The notes: generated by a model not told the origin, from the sequence alone. Shown: positions 44,171-52,651, counted from the stretch's first letter. The stretch is DNA of 64,000 bases from Acidobacteriota bacterium (GCA_004298155.1 SCRD01000001.1:62001-126000); one strand, 5' to 3'. Numbers and translations are program-made.

Positions 44171-44866
44171 ATGACTCCCATATTTCGAACCTGCTGGAAA
44201 ATCACTCCACGCGAGGCGATGCTGCTGCAGGAGAGGCTGCGCGAGCGGGTGGTGCTGGAAGACAGCTTCAAGCAGATCCGCTATGTGGCAGGCGCCGACA
44301 TCGCTTTTGACCCGGCAACCGAAGTGGCGTTCGCCGGAGTCATTGTTTACCGTTACCCGTCGCTCAAAGAAGTTGAGCGCCGGATGGCCCGCCGAAAATT
44401 GCAATTTCCCTACGTGCCGGGGCTGCTCTCTTTTCGTGAAATCCCGATCCTGGCGGCGGCTTTCGCGCGTCTGGAGACCGAACCTGACCTTCTCCTGATC
44501 GACGGCCATGGCCGCGCCCACCCACGGCTGTTCGGGCTGGCGTGCCACGTGGGCTTGTTATTTGATAAACCGGCTATCGGATGTGCCAAGTCCCTTCTGG
44601 TTGGGGAAGCGGGTGAGCCCGGCGTGAAGTCTGGATCAACTGCGCCGCTCGACTATCGCGGAGAGCGCGTGGGCACGGTGCTGCGAACCCGTGACCATAC
44701 GCGGCCCATCTTTGTGACCCAGGGGCACCGCATCTCTCTCGCAACCGCAGTGAAGGTGGTCCGCAAGTGCGCGGACGGCTATCGCATTCCCAGGCCTACT
44801 CGCGAGGCCGACCACTACGTGCGCGAACTCCGCCGTGCCTACCAGCAGAGGTTGCAGAGAAGTTAG
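44171..44866 (+). CDS. nfi: Endonuclease V
   Basis: The enzyme cuts DNA near deoxyinosine and other deaminated bases. The 231-residue protein shows all its motifs: VAGADIAF (D43), the FPYVPGLLSFREIP strand with E90, and LLLIDGHGRAHPRLFGLACH with D111, followed by GLLFDKPAIGCAKSLLVGE. GGAAG 4 bp before the ATG supports the start. It lies alone between the ROK gene (divergent) and the gluconate-dehydrogenase-like gene (convergent). A deamination-repair role is secure from the motifs. Confidence 0.95.
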   Translation: MTPIFRTCWKITPREAMLLQERLRERVVLEDSFKQIRYVAGADIAFDPATEVAFAGVIVYRYPSLKEVERRMARRKLQFPYVPGLLSFREIPILAAAFARLETEPDLLLIDGHGRAHPRLFGLACHVGLLFDKPAIGCAKSLLVGEAGEPGVKSGSTAPLDYRGERVGTVLRTRDHTRPIFVTQGHRISLATAVKVVRKCADGYRIPRPTREADHYVRELRRAYQQRLQRS

Positions 44867-44948
44867 CGCCGCCGGCTGTCCTGTGCGAAAAGCCGGTGTG
44901 GCGCCGTGCCGGTGTCTATCCTGGAGTTGAGAGGCAACGCGGACCGCT

Positions 44949-45620
44949 TCAGGCAGAAGTTTTGTCGCTTGCCAGGCTCAGCGCCACGCCTTTCGTCTGG
45001 AGGTTCTTCTCGATTTGCGCCAGAACGTTGGAAGGGCAGCCCTCCCAGGAGGCAACCATCTGGTTACCTTGATAGGGCAGATCTTTCACGCCTTCCTTGC
45101 TTGAAAAGAATCCGCCTACAACAAGGTCCCGCAGGTGGTTGAAAAACGCCACGTAATTCAGGTCTTCAGCCGAGGCCTTATCGGGATATGCGATGCGGTC
45201 CAGGATCTTCTTCTGCTGGGCAGAGGTGGAGTCAATGAAATCATGGCTAAACACCCGATTGCATTCCAGGTCGAGCCAGGTAAGGCCGCCCAGAATTTCC
45301 GCCTTGAGCCTTCCGCCTCTGAAATCGAGCCAGTCGTCGATAAACTCCGGAACCCCCGCCTGGGTGGCGCTGCTGCTTCGCTCGTCGGCAGGAATGATCA
45401 GATCGCTCAGCGCATTAATGGTTTCCCACTCGTGATCGTTGAAGGCCTTCCGCTTGTAGCCGGATGCCGCCCCCGCGGATGCGCTGCCGCGGGTCTTCTG
45501 AGGCGCCGCTACGGCAGCGCCCAGCGGGACCAATGCAGCAGCTGGAACAGCCGAGAAGACTTTCAGCATGTCGCGCCGTTTGATGGCGCCTTTGCGTTTT
45601 TCGTTTTCCTTTTCAGCCAT
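44949..45620 (-). CDS. Gluconate 2-dehydrogenase subunit 3-like, Tat-exported
   Basis: The 223-residue protein starts with a Tat signal (KRRDMLKVFSAVPAAALVPLG) and continues with the subunit 3 pattern FNDHEWETINALSDLIIPAD, then DWLDFRGG, and KKILDRIAYPDKASAEDL further on. In the known enzymes the small subunit escorts the flavoprotein through the Tat pathway, because the GMC subunit lacks its own signal. It lies 39 bp after the GMC gene on the same strand, as expected for such a pair. No cytochrome c subunit is adjacent. Confidence 0.9.
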   Translation of the reverse strand: MAEKENEKRKGAIKRRDMLKVFSAVPAAALVPLGAAVAAPQKTRGSASAGAASGYKRKAFNDHEWETINALSDLIIPADERSSSATQAGVPEFIDDWLDFRGGRLKAEILGGLTWLDLECNRVFSHDFIDSTSAQQKKILDRIAYPDKASAEDLNYVAFFNHLRDLVVGGFFSSKEGVKDLPYQGNQMVASWEGCPSNVLAQIEKNLQTKGVALSLASDKTSA

Positions 45621-45659
45621 GATGCGTATAGCCCCCTGTTACAGCCGCGATGATTGCTT

Positions 45660-47366
45660 TTAAATGTTGCGTTTCTTAACCTCATCCACAATGTGCTCTG
45701 AAGTCCGCCAGGCCAGCGCCAGAATAGTGAGCGTGGGGTTCTTGTCGGCGTTGCTCACGAACGGTGCTGCGTCTGTAATAAACAAGTTCTTGCAATCCCA
45801 GGCCTGGCAATAGGCGTTCAGTGCCGATGTGCTGCGTTCTGATCCCATCCGCGCCGTGCCCACTTCGTGGATAATCTCGCCGCCGCGCGAGATGCCCCAG
45901 TTTTCGTCGGCCCCGGCGGTCTGCACAACTTCTCCGCCGGCGGTTTCAATGATTTCGCGGAAAGTTTCCCGCGCGTGCCGGGCCTGCAGAATTTCATCCT
46001 GGGTCCATTTGAAGTGGAATTTGAGCACCGGAATGCCCCATTCATCGACAACGTCCTTGTCGATTTCGCACCAGCTGTCGTCGTTGGGAATCATTTCACC
46101 GCGGCTTGAAAAACCGACGAAAGCTCCGAACAATTTCCGGCACCCTTTTTTCAGCTCCGCGCCGTAACCTCCGCCGAGGTAGCGATGCGAGCCGCCGAAC
46201 GTGCCCTCGCCGGGCATATGGCGCCCGCCGCCGAACTCGATGTGATAACCACGGGAGAAAGGCATCTGGTTCTTGAACTGCTTGTCGTAATTCCACCAGG
46301 GCATATAGAGGTGCATCCCGCCGGTGCCGTCATCGTTGTGCGGGGGCAGGTCCATCAGCACGGGGAAGAAGCCTACCGTGCCGTCTGCTCCGACGGTATC
46401 CATCAGGTATCGGCCCACGACCCCGGTGGAATTCGCCAGGCCGTCCGGATGCCGCGTGCTGCGCGAATTCAGCAGCAGACGACAGGTCTCGCAATTGCTG
46501 GCCGCCAGCACCACAACCTTGCCGCGCGCCTGCACTTCCTTGCGAGTCGTCCTGTCGACGTAGGATACGCCCGTTGCAAGGCCGTCGGGTCCTGTCAGGA
46601 CCTCACGCACCATGGCATTACAGATGATGTCGAGGTTTCCTGTTTCCATGGCCGGCGGGATCAGCACCGTTGGCGAGGAAAAGTTCGATGAAGTTGCGCA
46701 GCTTCGCCCGCATTGTGAGCAGTAATGGCACGCGGGCCTCCCGTTGAGCGGTCGCGTCAGGATCGAGTGACGTGAAGGTATGCAGGTTATGTGGAGCTTT
46801 TCACAAGCCTTCTGCACCAGCAACTCGTAGCAGCGGGGCGCAGGCGCCGGCTGGAATTTGCCATCCGGTGCGTTTTCCACGTTTTCAATAGAGCCGTAAA
46901 CGCCGATCAGTTCCTCTGTCTTGTCGTAATACGGCGCCAGGTCTTCATAAGTAATTGGCCAGTCAAACCCCTTGCCATCGCGCGAGTAAGGTTTAAAGTC
47001 GTATGGCCCGAAGCGCAGCGAGATGCGGCCCCAGTGATTGGTGCGGCCTCCCAGCATTCGTGAGCGGAACCATGTCCAATCAGTGCCAGGAGCGTTGGTA
47101 TAGGGCTCTCCCGGAATCTGCCATCCGCCCACAGCAGCGTCAAAATAACCAAAAGTGGTGTTGGGCTTCACTGCACCACGGTGCGGGGCCTGATAGTCCC
47201 ACTCAAACATCTTGGATTGCTTGGCTGTGTCATACCAGCCGCCTGCCTCGAGCATCAGGACCTTGGCGCCGGCCCTGGTCAGAACATAAGCGGCCATGCC
47301 GCCGCCCGCTCCTGAACCCACAATAATTGCGTCATAAACTCGTGAAGGTTTTTTGATTTGTGCCAT
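45660..47366 (-). CDS. GMC-family oxidoreductase
   Basis: The 568-residue flavoprotein has the FAD-binding GSGAGGGMAAYVLTRAG (17-33) and the GMC middle region with a conserved Cys-rich loop CHYCSQCGRSCATSSNFSSP. The C-terminal catalytic part reads HEVGTARMG, then NLFITDAAPFVSNADKNPTL. With the neighbouring subunit 3 gene it forms a gluconate- or sugar-oxidising pair. I chose the ATG at 47366; earlier starts up to 47426 are open but have poor ribosome binding sites. Substrate cannot be told from sequence; 2-keto-gluconate production or choline/alcohol oxidation are possible. Confidence 0.92.
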   Translation of the reverse strand: MAQIKKPSRVYDAIIVGSGAGGGMAAYVLTRAGAKVLMLEAGGWYDTAKQSKMFEWDYQAPHRGAVKPNTTFGYFDAAVGGWQIPGEPYTNAPGTDWTWFRSRMLGGRTNHWGRISLRFGPYDFKPYSRDGKGFDWPITYEDLAPYYDKTEELIGVYGSIENVENAPDGKFQPAPAPRCYELLVQKACEKLHITCIPSRHSILTRPLNGRPACHYCSQCGRSCATSSNFSSPTVLIPPAMETGNLDIICNAMVREVLTGPDGLATGVSYVDRTTRKEVQARGKVVVLAASNCETCRLLLNSRSTRHPDGLANSTGVVGRYLMDTVGADGTVGFFPVLMDLPPHNDDGTGGMHLYMPWWNYDKQFKNQMPFSRGYHIEFGGGRHMPGEGTFGGSHRYLGGGYGAELKKGCRKLFGAFVGFSSRGEMIPNDDSWCEIDKDVVDEWGIPVLKFHFKWTQDEILQARHARETFREIIETAGGEVVQTAGADENWGISRGGEIIHEVGTARMGSERSTSALNAYCQAWDCKNLFITDAAPFVSNADKNPTLTILALAWRTSEHIVDEVKKRNI

Positions 47367-47596
47367 GGCCCCTTGCCCCATTAATTTTAAGTTCGGGGGG
47401 GAGTGTATCACAAAAATCCCCATCAAGGCTTTTCAGTTGTGATGCAGATTACGAGATTCCGGTTGGGTCAGTCGACGGAGAGAGAAACTGGCCGAAGTTG
47501 AACCCCACCCCGCAGCGCTCCAAACCAGGTTGGAACAGGGACCGGTGGAGAGGGCTTCTGAGTTTCGACTGCCAGGGCGTGCTAACATTTAAGAAT

Positions 47597-48505
47597 ATGG
47601 TTACTGGGGTGGAACGGATCGTGGGGCTGCCATTATCGAGGTTGGTGATGGCGTTTCTGTTTGCAGTAATAGGGCTCCATGCGGCAGACGCCTCTGAACT
47701 GGTTGCGGCCGAACTGAAGCCGAAAACGCTGCAGACTTTCAACCATTATGTCGCGCTGGCTGAGGCTCGCATGAAGCGTGATGAGAGCCATCCGAACGAC
47801 TTTCTGTATATCGAAACCTTGCCCAGGCCTGACTATGATTCCATCATGGAAACCCTCAGGCAAGGCCAGGTTTACGTTCAACCCGTCAGAATGCTCGACG
47901 CTGACGGGGACTCTATTGATGTTCCCGACGGCATGATTCATCACTGGGTGGGAGATATTTTCATACCCGGAAAGTCAGTGGGTTCGGCGCTTGAAATTCT
48001 GCGCGACTATGACAATTTCAAGAATATCTACAAACCGGAAGTCGTCCGCTCGCAGCTCATACGGAGTGAAATCCACAACAACTACAAGGTTTATTTGCGC
48101 CTGCAGAAGAAGAGTGTTGTGACGGTTACGCTTGACACCTGGTATGACATCCATTTCACGCCTGTCAGCAAGGACAACGGGTACAGCCGGAGCGTCTCGA
48201 CGCGCATTCAGCAGGTGGATGACGCGGGGACGCCAAACGAGCACCTTGAGCCTGTTGGGAACGACAGCGGCTACCTCTGGCGCATCAATTCCTACTGGCG
48301 GTATCAGCAGCGCGGCAACGGCGTAATTATCGAGTGGGAATCGATCTCCCTTTCACGCGACGTACCGTTTCTGGTGGCCTGGTTTGTAAACCCCCTCATC
48401 CGCAAGATCGCTCGTGAAGCAGTGTCCGACATGCTGACGGCCACGCGAAAGGCGGTGCTGGCCGAGAACGGCCAGCACGAGCAGGCGAATTCCACAGCCC
48501 GATAA
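47597..48505 (+). CDS. Secreted SRPBCC/START-like protein
   Basis: The 302-residue protein has a membrane helix or signal peptide at about 13-32 (RLVMAFLFAVIGLHAADA), then a domain with the pattern of a lipid-binding START/SRPBCC fold (HHWVGDIFIPGKSVGSALEI, then LRDYDNFKNIYKPEV, and IEWESISLSRDVPFLVAWFV near the end). No catalytic residues are recognisable. I start it at the ATG 47597; the frame is open back to 47360 but that part overlaps the divergent GMC start. It may bind a lipid or hydrophobic ligand at the envelope; this is a fold-level guess. Confidence 0.65.
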   Translation: MVTGVERIVGLPLSRLVMAFLFAVIGLHAADASELVAAELKPKTLQTFNHYVALAEARMKRDESHPNDFLYIETLPRPDYDSIMETLRQGQVYVQPVRMLDADGDSIDVPDGMIHHWVGDIFIPGKSVGSALEILRDYDNFKNIYKPEVVRSQLIRSEIHNNYKVYLRLQKKSVVTVTLDTWYDIHFTPVSKDNGYSRSVSTRIQQVDDAGTPNEHLEPVGNDSGYLWRINSYWRYQQRGNGVIIEWESISLSRDVPFLVAWFVNPLIRKIAREAVSDMLTATRKAVLAENGQHEQANSTAR

Positions 48506-48642
48506 TTCCCCCTCGCACCTCGCCTCAATCCAGCAACTTTTGCACGGCAAGAGCTGATAGAATCCACCAAATTTTCACGGCGGGCTCAGGGGCGCGCGGG
48601 AGTGGTTCCGCGTTCGGTAAAGGGAATCACTGATTTCTGCAA

Positions 48643-49035
48643 TCATTTCTTCTTGCGAACCAGGCGGTCGAGGCTCACGGGCCCGCCGCCGGCCACAAAC
48701 AGATAGAGAAAGACGAAGCAGTACACCACGGCCAGTTCTCCGCCGTTCTGAATCGGCATGAAGCCCCTGGGAAAGTGGGCTTTAAAGTAGGCTACAACCA
48801 TCTCGCCCGAGAGGACGAAGGCCACGGGGACTGTGAAAAGCCCGAAAATCAGCAGTACCCCCCCAACGCTTTCCAGTATGCCGGCCAACCCGAACAGGGA
48901 AAACAGGTGAACCCGTTCGGATCCTCCAAACAATCCAAAAAGCTTTTGAAATCCGTGCTCAGAAAAAGTCAGGCCCACAATGATTCTCAACAGTGAACGA
49001 AACCCGGGTTCCACAGATCGGATTGTACTAGCCAT
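48643..49035 (-). CDS. DoxX-family membrane protein
   Basis: The 130-residue protein has four membrane helices (about 16-33, 48-67, 69-90, 100-122) and family pattern LRIIVGLTFSEHGFQKLFG, then VGGVLLIFGLFTVPVAFVLS and EMVVAYFKAHFPRGFMPIQNGGE. DoxX-like proteins act in thiosulfate oxidation or in redox-stress complexes with SodA and SseA. GAGGAGG 4 bp before the ATG is a strong ribosome binding site. It has no obvious partner genes here. Confidence 0.9.
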   Translation of the reverse strand: MASTIRSVEPGFRSLLRIIVGLTFSEHGFQKLFGLFGGSERVHLFSLFGLAGILESVGGVLLIFGLFTVPVAFVLSGEMVVAYFKAHFPRGFMPIQNGGELAVVYCFVFLYLFVAGGGPVSLDRLVRKKK

Positions 49036-49132
49036 CCCGCCTCCTCATATTCACTCTGGTAATTTGGCCCTTCGGCTTTTCTAACAGAAAGATAACCGGC
49101 GCGCAACAGGGCGTGCACCAGCCGTGCCGCCC

Positions 49133-50002
49133 TTAGTGTTCCGGAAAAAAAGGAAACAGCCTGCGGATCTCAGCGTCGCTCGGCTGGCTGCCGTATTCTG
49201 TGATTTCAAAAGCCTCTGCATGATGAACGGAATCCGCCCGCGCGCTGTACCATTTTTTCAGCGATTCCCTCCATTCCGCGGGCACGCCGTCCGGGCGCTG
49301 AGTGCGAAGCCACTGCTTGCGTGACGCTGCGTCTTTGGGGACTTCAGACAGCTTGCCGTCGTGCCAGGGCAGCCACTCATAAACCTGCGAGACGTGCGCA
49401 TCGAGCATGTCGATCTTTTTATCGTAGACATCATCAATGGAGACCACGATGTCCGGGCGGAATGGCTGCGGGCGCTCGAAGTTGTCCGAAAAATAGAGGA
49501 AGACGGGATTCTTGCGTAGAGCAGGGACATCTGTGACGACGTTGGGCACCGTCACCATGTAGGCGGCGTCCTGGACTACGACCCCTGTGTTCCGGTGGTC
49601 AGGATGGTAATCGTTGGGGCGGGGTGAAAGAACGATGTCTGCGTGCCATTCGCGGATTTCCCGAATCACCTGGCGGCGCACAGCAAGCGTAGGCTCCAAC
49701 TCCCCGTCGTGGTTGTCGAGCACGTCGTAAACGATTCCGATGCGCCGGCCCGCCTCTTTTGCTTCAGAGCGGCGGCGCCTGGCCAGCATTCCTCCGCCTT
49801 CAGAAAAATGGCCCGCATCGCCGTTGGTAAGCGAGACAAATTTGACCAGTGCCCCGGCTCTGGCGAACTTTGCGGCAATGCCGCCGGCCTTGCCATCGCA
49901 GTCGTCCGGGTGCGCGCCGAAGGCAATCACATGCAATTTGGCTTTGTCTTGAGCAGGCAGCGGTGAAGCGATTATCATGAGTAACGCCAGGGCCCACGCC
50001 AT
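49133..50002 (-). CDS. Secreted PIG-L family deacetylase (GlcNAc deacetylase-like)
   Basis: The 289-residue protein starts at 50002 (GAGGTGA 5 bp upstream), with a signal peptide MAWALALLMIIASPLPAQ. The zinc site reads AFGAHPDDCD (residues about 27-36) with a second metal His in YHPDHRNTG. PIG-L/LmbE enzymes remove N-acetyl groups from GlcNAc-containing lipids, mycothiol precursors or other amides. The long frame up to 50062 is unlikely because it lacks a ribosome binding site. An exported member would act on envelope or external substrates. Confidence 0.92.
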   Translation of the reverse strand: MAWALALLMIIASPLPAQDKAKLHVIAFGAHPDDCDGKAGGIAAKFARAGALVKFVSLTNGDAGHFSEGGGMLARRRRSEAKEAGRRIGIVYDVLDNHDGELEPTLAVRRQVIREIREWHADIVLSPRPNDYHPDHRNTGVVVQDAAYMVTVPNVVTDVPALRKNPVFLYFSDNFERPQPFRPDIVVSIDDVYDKKIDMLDAHVSQVYEWLPWHDGKLSEVPKDAASRKQWLRTQRPDGVPAEWRESLKKWYSARADSVHHAEAFEITEYGSQPSDAEIRRLFPFFPEH

Positions 50003-50199
50003 CAGGTCACCTCGAAGCAAAGGGATATGGAACTCATACCCTTTAAGCGGGTCTGGAGTCAAGGGCTGTCCTCACACCGTGGTGACCCAGTCTGGTTCCT
50101 GCTCCAAGGCACAGCCGTCGCGGCCGTGCCTTTTGTTCCGAGCACGGGCGAAGACGACCGTGTCATAAGTTAAAACGAGCCACTAAGCATCAAACATTC
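50003..50199. other. Intergenic region with a long hairpin
   Basis: Between the PIG-L gene and the putative atpZ promoter no gene is visible. AAGGCAC (50106-50112) and GTGCCTT (50126-50132) with inner GCCG/CGGC form a hairpin with one A-C mismatch and a TCG loop, followed by TTGTT on the plus strand. It could be a Rho-independent terminator for plus-strand read-through or a palindromic repeat. Confidence 0.5.
50106..50137 (+). terminator. Terminator-like hairpin with short T-rich tail
   Basis: The stem is 7 + 4 bp, arms AAGGCAC-A-GCCG and CGGC-C-GTGCCTT, with a 3-base loop and a tail TTGTT. No plus-strand gene ends just upstream, so it may shield the divergent PIG-L gene or be an interspersed palindrome. 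Confidence 0.4.
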
Positions 50200-50227
50200 T
50201 TGACTGGTCCGGCTCCCGCGATAAAAT
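50200..50227 (+). promoter_or_regulatory. Putative sigma70-type promoter of the atpZIBE operon
   Basis: TTGACT (50200-50205) and TAAAAT (50222-50227) are 16 bp apart. Transcription would start near 50235, leaving about 417 bases before atpZ. That long leader includes a hairpin (GCCGCC at 50587-50592 and GGCGGC at 50605-50610). Confidence 0.4.
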
Positions 50228-50651
50228 CCGAAGCTCAAAAATCCCCGCAGCGGGACATTCACCACGAGTCAGGATGCGGTTCGGAGGGAGCTCCTAAGAG
50301 TTGGAAGCGCCTCTATGCCGTGCGGACACAACGAGGAGCGCCTTCTGCAGGACGCAATGCCGGGATTTGGAGTCATTTTTTGCTTCGCTGATCAGGCCGA
50401 TTCATTATATTCTATTACTCTTGGTTGTCACGGACAGGATCGCTGCCTTAAGTTCTGAATTCCGGACATTATTGCAAGTATGACGATATAGCAGGGGCCC
50501 CCCAGAAGGATGCCGACAGTGGTGATCCCTGGAAGGGACGCGGCCATTATCGAGCTGCTATCCAAAGCGGCGGGTTCCGAAAAAGTGCCGCCGCATTTTC
50601 CGGTGGCGGCGCGGTGGCTGGCCCGTGGGTTACTGTGACTGAGGCGTGGGA
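50228..50651 (+). promoter_or_regulatory. Long leader of the atpZIBE operon
   Basis: No gene was found. The leader contains the hairpin arms GCCGCC/GGCGGC at 50587-50610 and a GAGG (50641-50644) that serves as ribosome binding site for atpZ. A regulatory role of the leader is possible but not shown. Confidence 0.4.
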
Positions 50652-50921
50652 ATGGCGTTCCCACAAAAACCGGATTCCGGGAGCATCTGGGCGCAAGCTG
50701 CGTTCTACTCGAGTCTGGGTTTTATCATCCCAGGCGCGGTTGTAGGGGGCGTCCTGTTGGGATGGTTTCTCGACGAGCATCTGCACACGTCGCCTGTTTT
50801 TATTATATTAGGAGGTGTGGCAGGAGCTGCCGGGGGGATCATCGAAATCCTCCAAATTTTGACCCGGACAGAAAAGAGTGCAGATCGGGACAGTGAATCC
50901 GACCGCTCTGGAAGGGGCTGA
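50652..50921 (+). CDS. F0F1 ATP synthase assembly protein AtpZ-like
   Basis: This 89-residue protein has two membrane helices (about 12-38 and 46-64). The first helix is AAFYSSLGFIIPGAVVGGVL with LGWFLDEHLHTSPVFII after it, the pattern of AtpZ (F0 gene 1-like). AtpZ with AtpI is thought to help c-ring assembly and Mg2+/Ca2+ transport. GAGG 7 bp before the ATG at 50652 supports the start; GTG 50646 is an alternative. The C-terminal tail (TEKSADRDSE) overlaps the start of the next gene. Confidence 0.8.
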   Translation: MAFPQKPDSGSIWAQAAFYSSLGFIIPGAVVGGVLLGWFLDEHLHTSPVFIILGGVAGAAGGIIEILQILTRTEKSADRDSESDRSGRG

Positions 50922-51291
50922 AGCGCGGCTGCCTCGCTGGATGGTGGCCATTGCCGGCTTGGGAGGGCTCGTTTTTCTGGTGCTGGGCCGGGGGCTGATG
51001 GCTGCCGCTTTTATCCTGGGAGCGGGAATTTCCATCCTGGGTTATCTTTGGCTGGCACAAGCCGTAAAGGCTGCTCTCAATGCCAGTGAAAAGGGCGTGC
51101 CCAAGCGCGTTCTGGTAAACCTCGTGCTGCGGTATCCGGTCGCGTTTGGAGCTGTGCTCCTCTTTTATGAGACGCACTGGCTACCTTTCACGGGGGTACT
51201 CGTCGGGTTGTTTGTGCCGTTTGCCGGGGCCCTTGTGGAATCGCTGAACCTGCTGCGCAGATTGATTCGGACAGAAAACTATGGAGCATGA
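50893..51291 (+). CDS. ATP synthase subunit I (AtpI-like)
   Basis: The roughly 132-residue protein has four hydrophobic helices (about 15-40, 42-60, 75-92, 96-118) and the pattern of subunit I, which assists c-ring assembly: WMVAIAGLGGLVFLVLGRG, ISILGYLWLAQAVKAAL and LPFTGVLVGLFVPFAGALVE. It overlaps the end of atpZ and the start of atpB. The exact start (GTG at 50893 or 50878) cannot be fixed because neither has a good ribosome binding site. Confidence 0.75.
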   Translation: MNPTALEGAEARLPRWMVAIAGLGGLVFLVLGRGLMAAAFILGAGISILGYLWLAQAVKAALNASEKGVPKRVLVNLVLRYPVAFGAVLLFYETHWLPFTGVLVGLFVPFAGALVESLNLLRRLIRTENYGA

Positions 51292-52036
51292 ACTCTGGTT
51301 TACAGCTATTCTGAATAAGCTGTTTGCATACGTGATTACCCCGCTGCTGGTGGCGATTTCGCGCCTTCCGGACCTGGCTTTTGTGCGGCCCGCTGACCCG
51401 CTGCACCCCATCCCCAATTATGTTGCCGGCGAAGTCCTTGTGCTCCTGGTGATTGTCGTGGTGACGCTCATCCTTCGGAGAAATCTCTCCATGGAGAATC
51501 CTGGGAAGCTGCAGATGTCGATGGAGATTTATTTCGATTTTACCCGCAACCTTGTGGATGAAGTGGTTGGCCACGGCGGCCGCCGCTACGTGGCCATGGT
51601 CGGCGCGCTCGGCCTGTTCATTCTGCTGTGCAACATTGAAGGTTTGATTCCTACACTCATCACTCCCACGGCGACCGTTTGTGTGCCTTTCGGATGCTCG
51701 GTGGTGGTCTTTCTTCATTACAACTACCACGGTTTCCGCGTGAAAGGGATTTTCGGGTATCTCCGCCATCTGGGCGGGCCGATGGTTTTGATCTCTCCGC
51801 TTTTCTTTGTCGTCGAGGTGTTCAGCAACGTTCTCCGGATGCTTTCCCTCACCGCGCGTTTGTGGGCTAACATGCTGGCCGGCGTGGCGCTGCCGATAGT
51901 TTTCGCCTCGCTCATCCCCATCGGTGTTCCGGGGCTGTTCATGGGATTGCACGTTTTCGAATCGTTCCTCCAGGCCTACGTCTTTATGATTCTTCCGGCG
52001 CTTTATATCAGCTTGGCGACTTCGGAGGAGCACTAA
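51281..52036 (+). CDS. atpB: ATP synthase F0 subunit a
   Basis: The 251-residue protein is the proton- or sodium-conducting stator subunit. The membrane helix that carries the essential Arg is recognised by VLRMLSLTARLWANMLAG (about residues 186-203), with the Arg in TARLW facing the c-ring. FFVVEVFSNVLRMLSL before it and QAYVFMILPALYIS at the end are typical. The start at 51281 overlaps atpI by 11 bp, so these genes are translationally linked. The length is normal for an a subunit. 140 bp separate it from atpE. Confidence 0.95.
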   Translation: MEHELWFTAILNKLFAYVITPLLVAISRLPDLAFVRPADPLHPIPNYVAGEVLVLLVIVVVTLILRRNLSMENPGKLQMSMEIYFDFTRNLVDEVVGHGGRRYVAMVGALGLFILLCNIEGLIPTLITPTATVCVPFGCSVVVFLHYNYHGFRVKGIFGYLRHLGGPMVLISPLFFVVEVFSNVLRMLSLTARLWANMLAGVALPIVFASLIPIGVPGLFMGLHVFESFLQAYVFMILPALYISLATSEEH

Positions 52037-52176
52037 AGTAAAGTTGCTTATTCTAAATTTGGCTTTATCCGCGAGCGTGAGACCTGTCCTGCCCCCGCGG
52101 TGACAGGTAACCACCCACTGGCGGAAATTTCATAGGGCTCTCCTGAAGCAAGGAGGAGGGTTCCAGGAGGTAGTAG

Positions 52177-52494
52177 ATGAAAGCGAAAGTGCTTGGTTTG
52201 ATGACCATGGTGATCGGTTTGCTTTACACCATGCCGCTGCTTGCGGCGCAGACAACCGGTGGCTCGGGTGGCGGTGGTACCGATTGGGTGCCAATTGGCG
52301 CGGGCATCGGAATGGCGATCGCCTCGGGACTTTGCGGATTGGGACAAGGGCGTGCCGCTGCGGGCGCCTGTGAAGGTATGGCCCGCAACCCTGGCGCCCG
52401 GCAGGGAATCTTTCTGTTCCTGATTTTAGGACTCATCTTTATTGAGTCACTGGCCCTCTACACGTTTGTGATTATTTTCATCAAGGTGAAGTAG
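52177..52494 (+). CDS. atpE: ATP synthase F0 subunit c with an N-terminal leader
   Basis: At 105 residues this is longer than a normal c subunit (about 75-85). The extra part is a signal-like N-terminal helix (about 5-24, ending LLAAQ) and a Gly-rich linker. The rotor hairpin follows: GAGIGMAIASGLCGLGQGRA (helix 1) and ILGLIFIESLALYTFVIIF (helix 2, with the ion-binding Glu in FIES). The Gln in GLGQG and the ES...Y pattern match the sodium-binding c subunits. AGGAGG 7 bp before the ATG is the strongest ribosome binding site in the cluster, as expected for the subunit needed in most copies. Confidence 0.9.
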   Translation: MKAKVLGLMTMVIGLLYTMPLLAAQTTGGSGGGGTDWVPIGAGIGMAIASGLCGLGQGRAAAGACEGMARNPGARQGIFLFLILGLIFIESLALYTFVIIFIKVK

Positions 52495-52499
52495 GGCAG

Positions 52500-52651
52500 C
52501 CAGGATTGGGCCCGCGGAGGCCCCGTGGAACCGCCCATGGCAATCGCAAGTCGCCAAAGCCTGCGTAACAAGGTTGTGGTTGGTGTGAGACGGCGCTCTT
52601 CAACTTGAGGCCCTTTACACGCTGGCGATCATCCTCGTTAAAGTTCGTTAA
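52500..52651 (+). pseudogene. Decayed second c-subunit gene (atpE relic)
   Basis: Directly after atpE there is sequence that reads as the second half of a c subunit, but in two frames. ATG-GCA at 52537 gives MAIASRQSLRNKVVVGV, like the loop AIARQP...K-V of c subunits. A frameshift near 52588-52594 then gives GALQLEALYTLAIILVKVR and a stop (52649-52651), like the ion-binding helix. The last 9 codons (LYTLAIILVKVR) match the end of the intact atpE (LYTFVIIFIKVK). No intact frame is left. The likely story is a tandem atpE duplication that has decayed. Confidence 0.6.
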
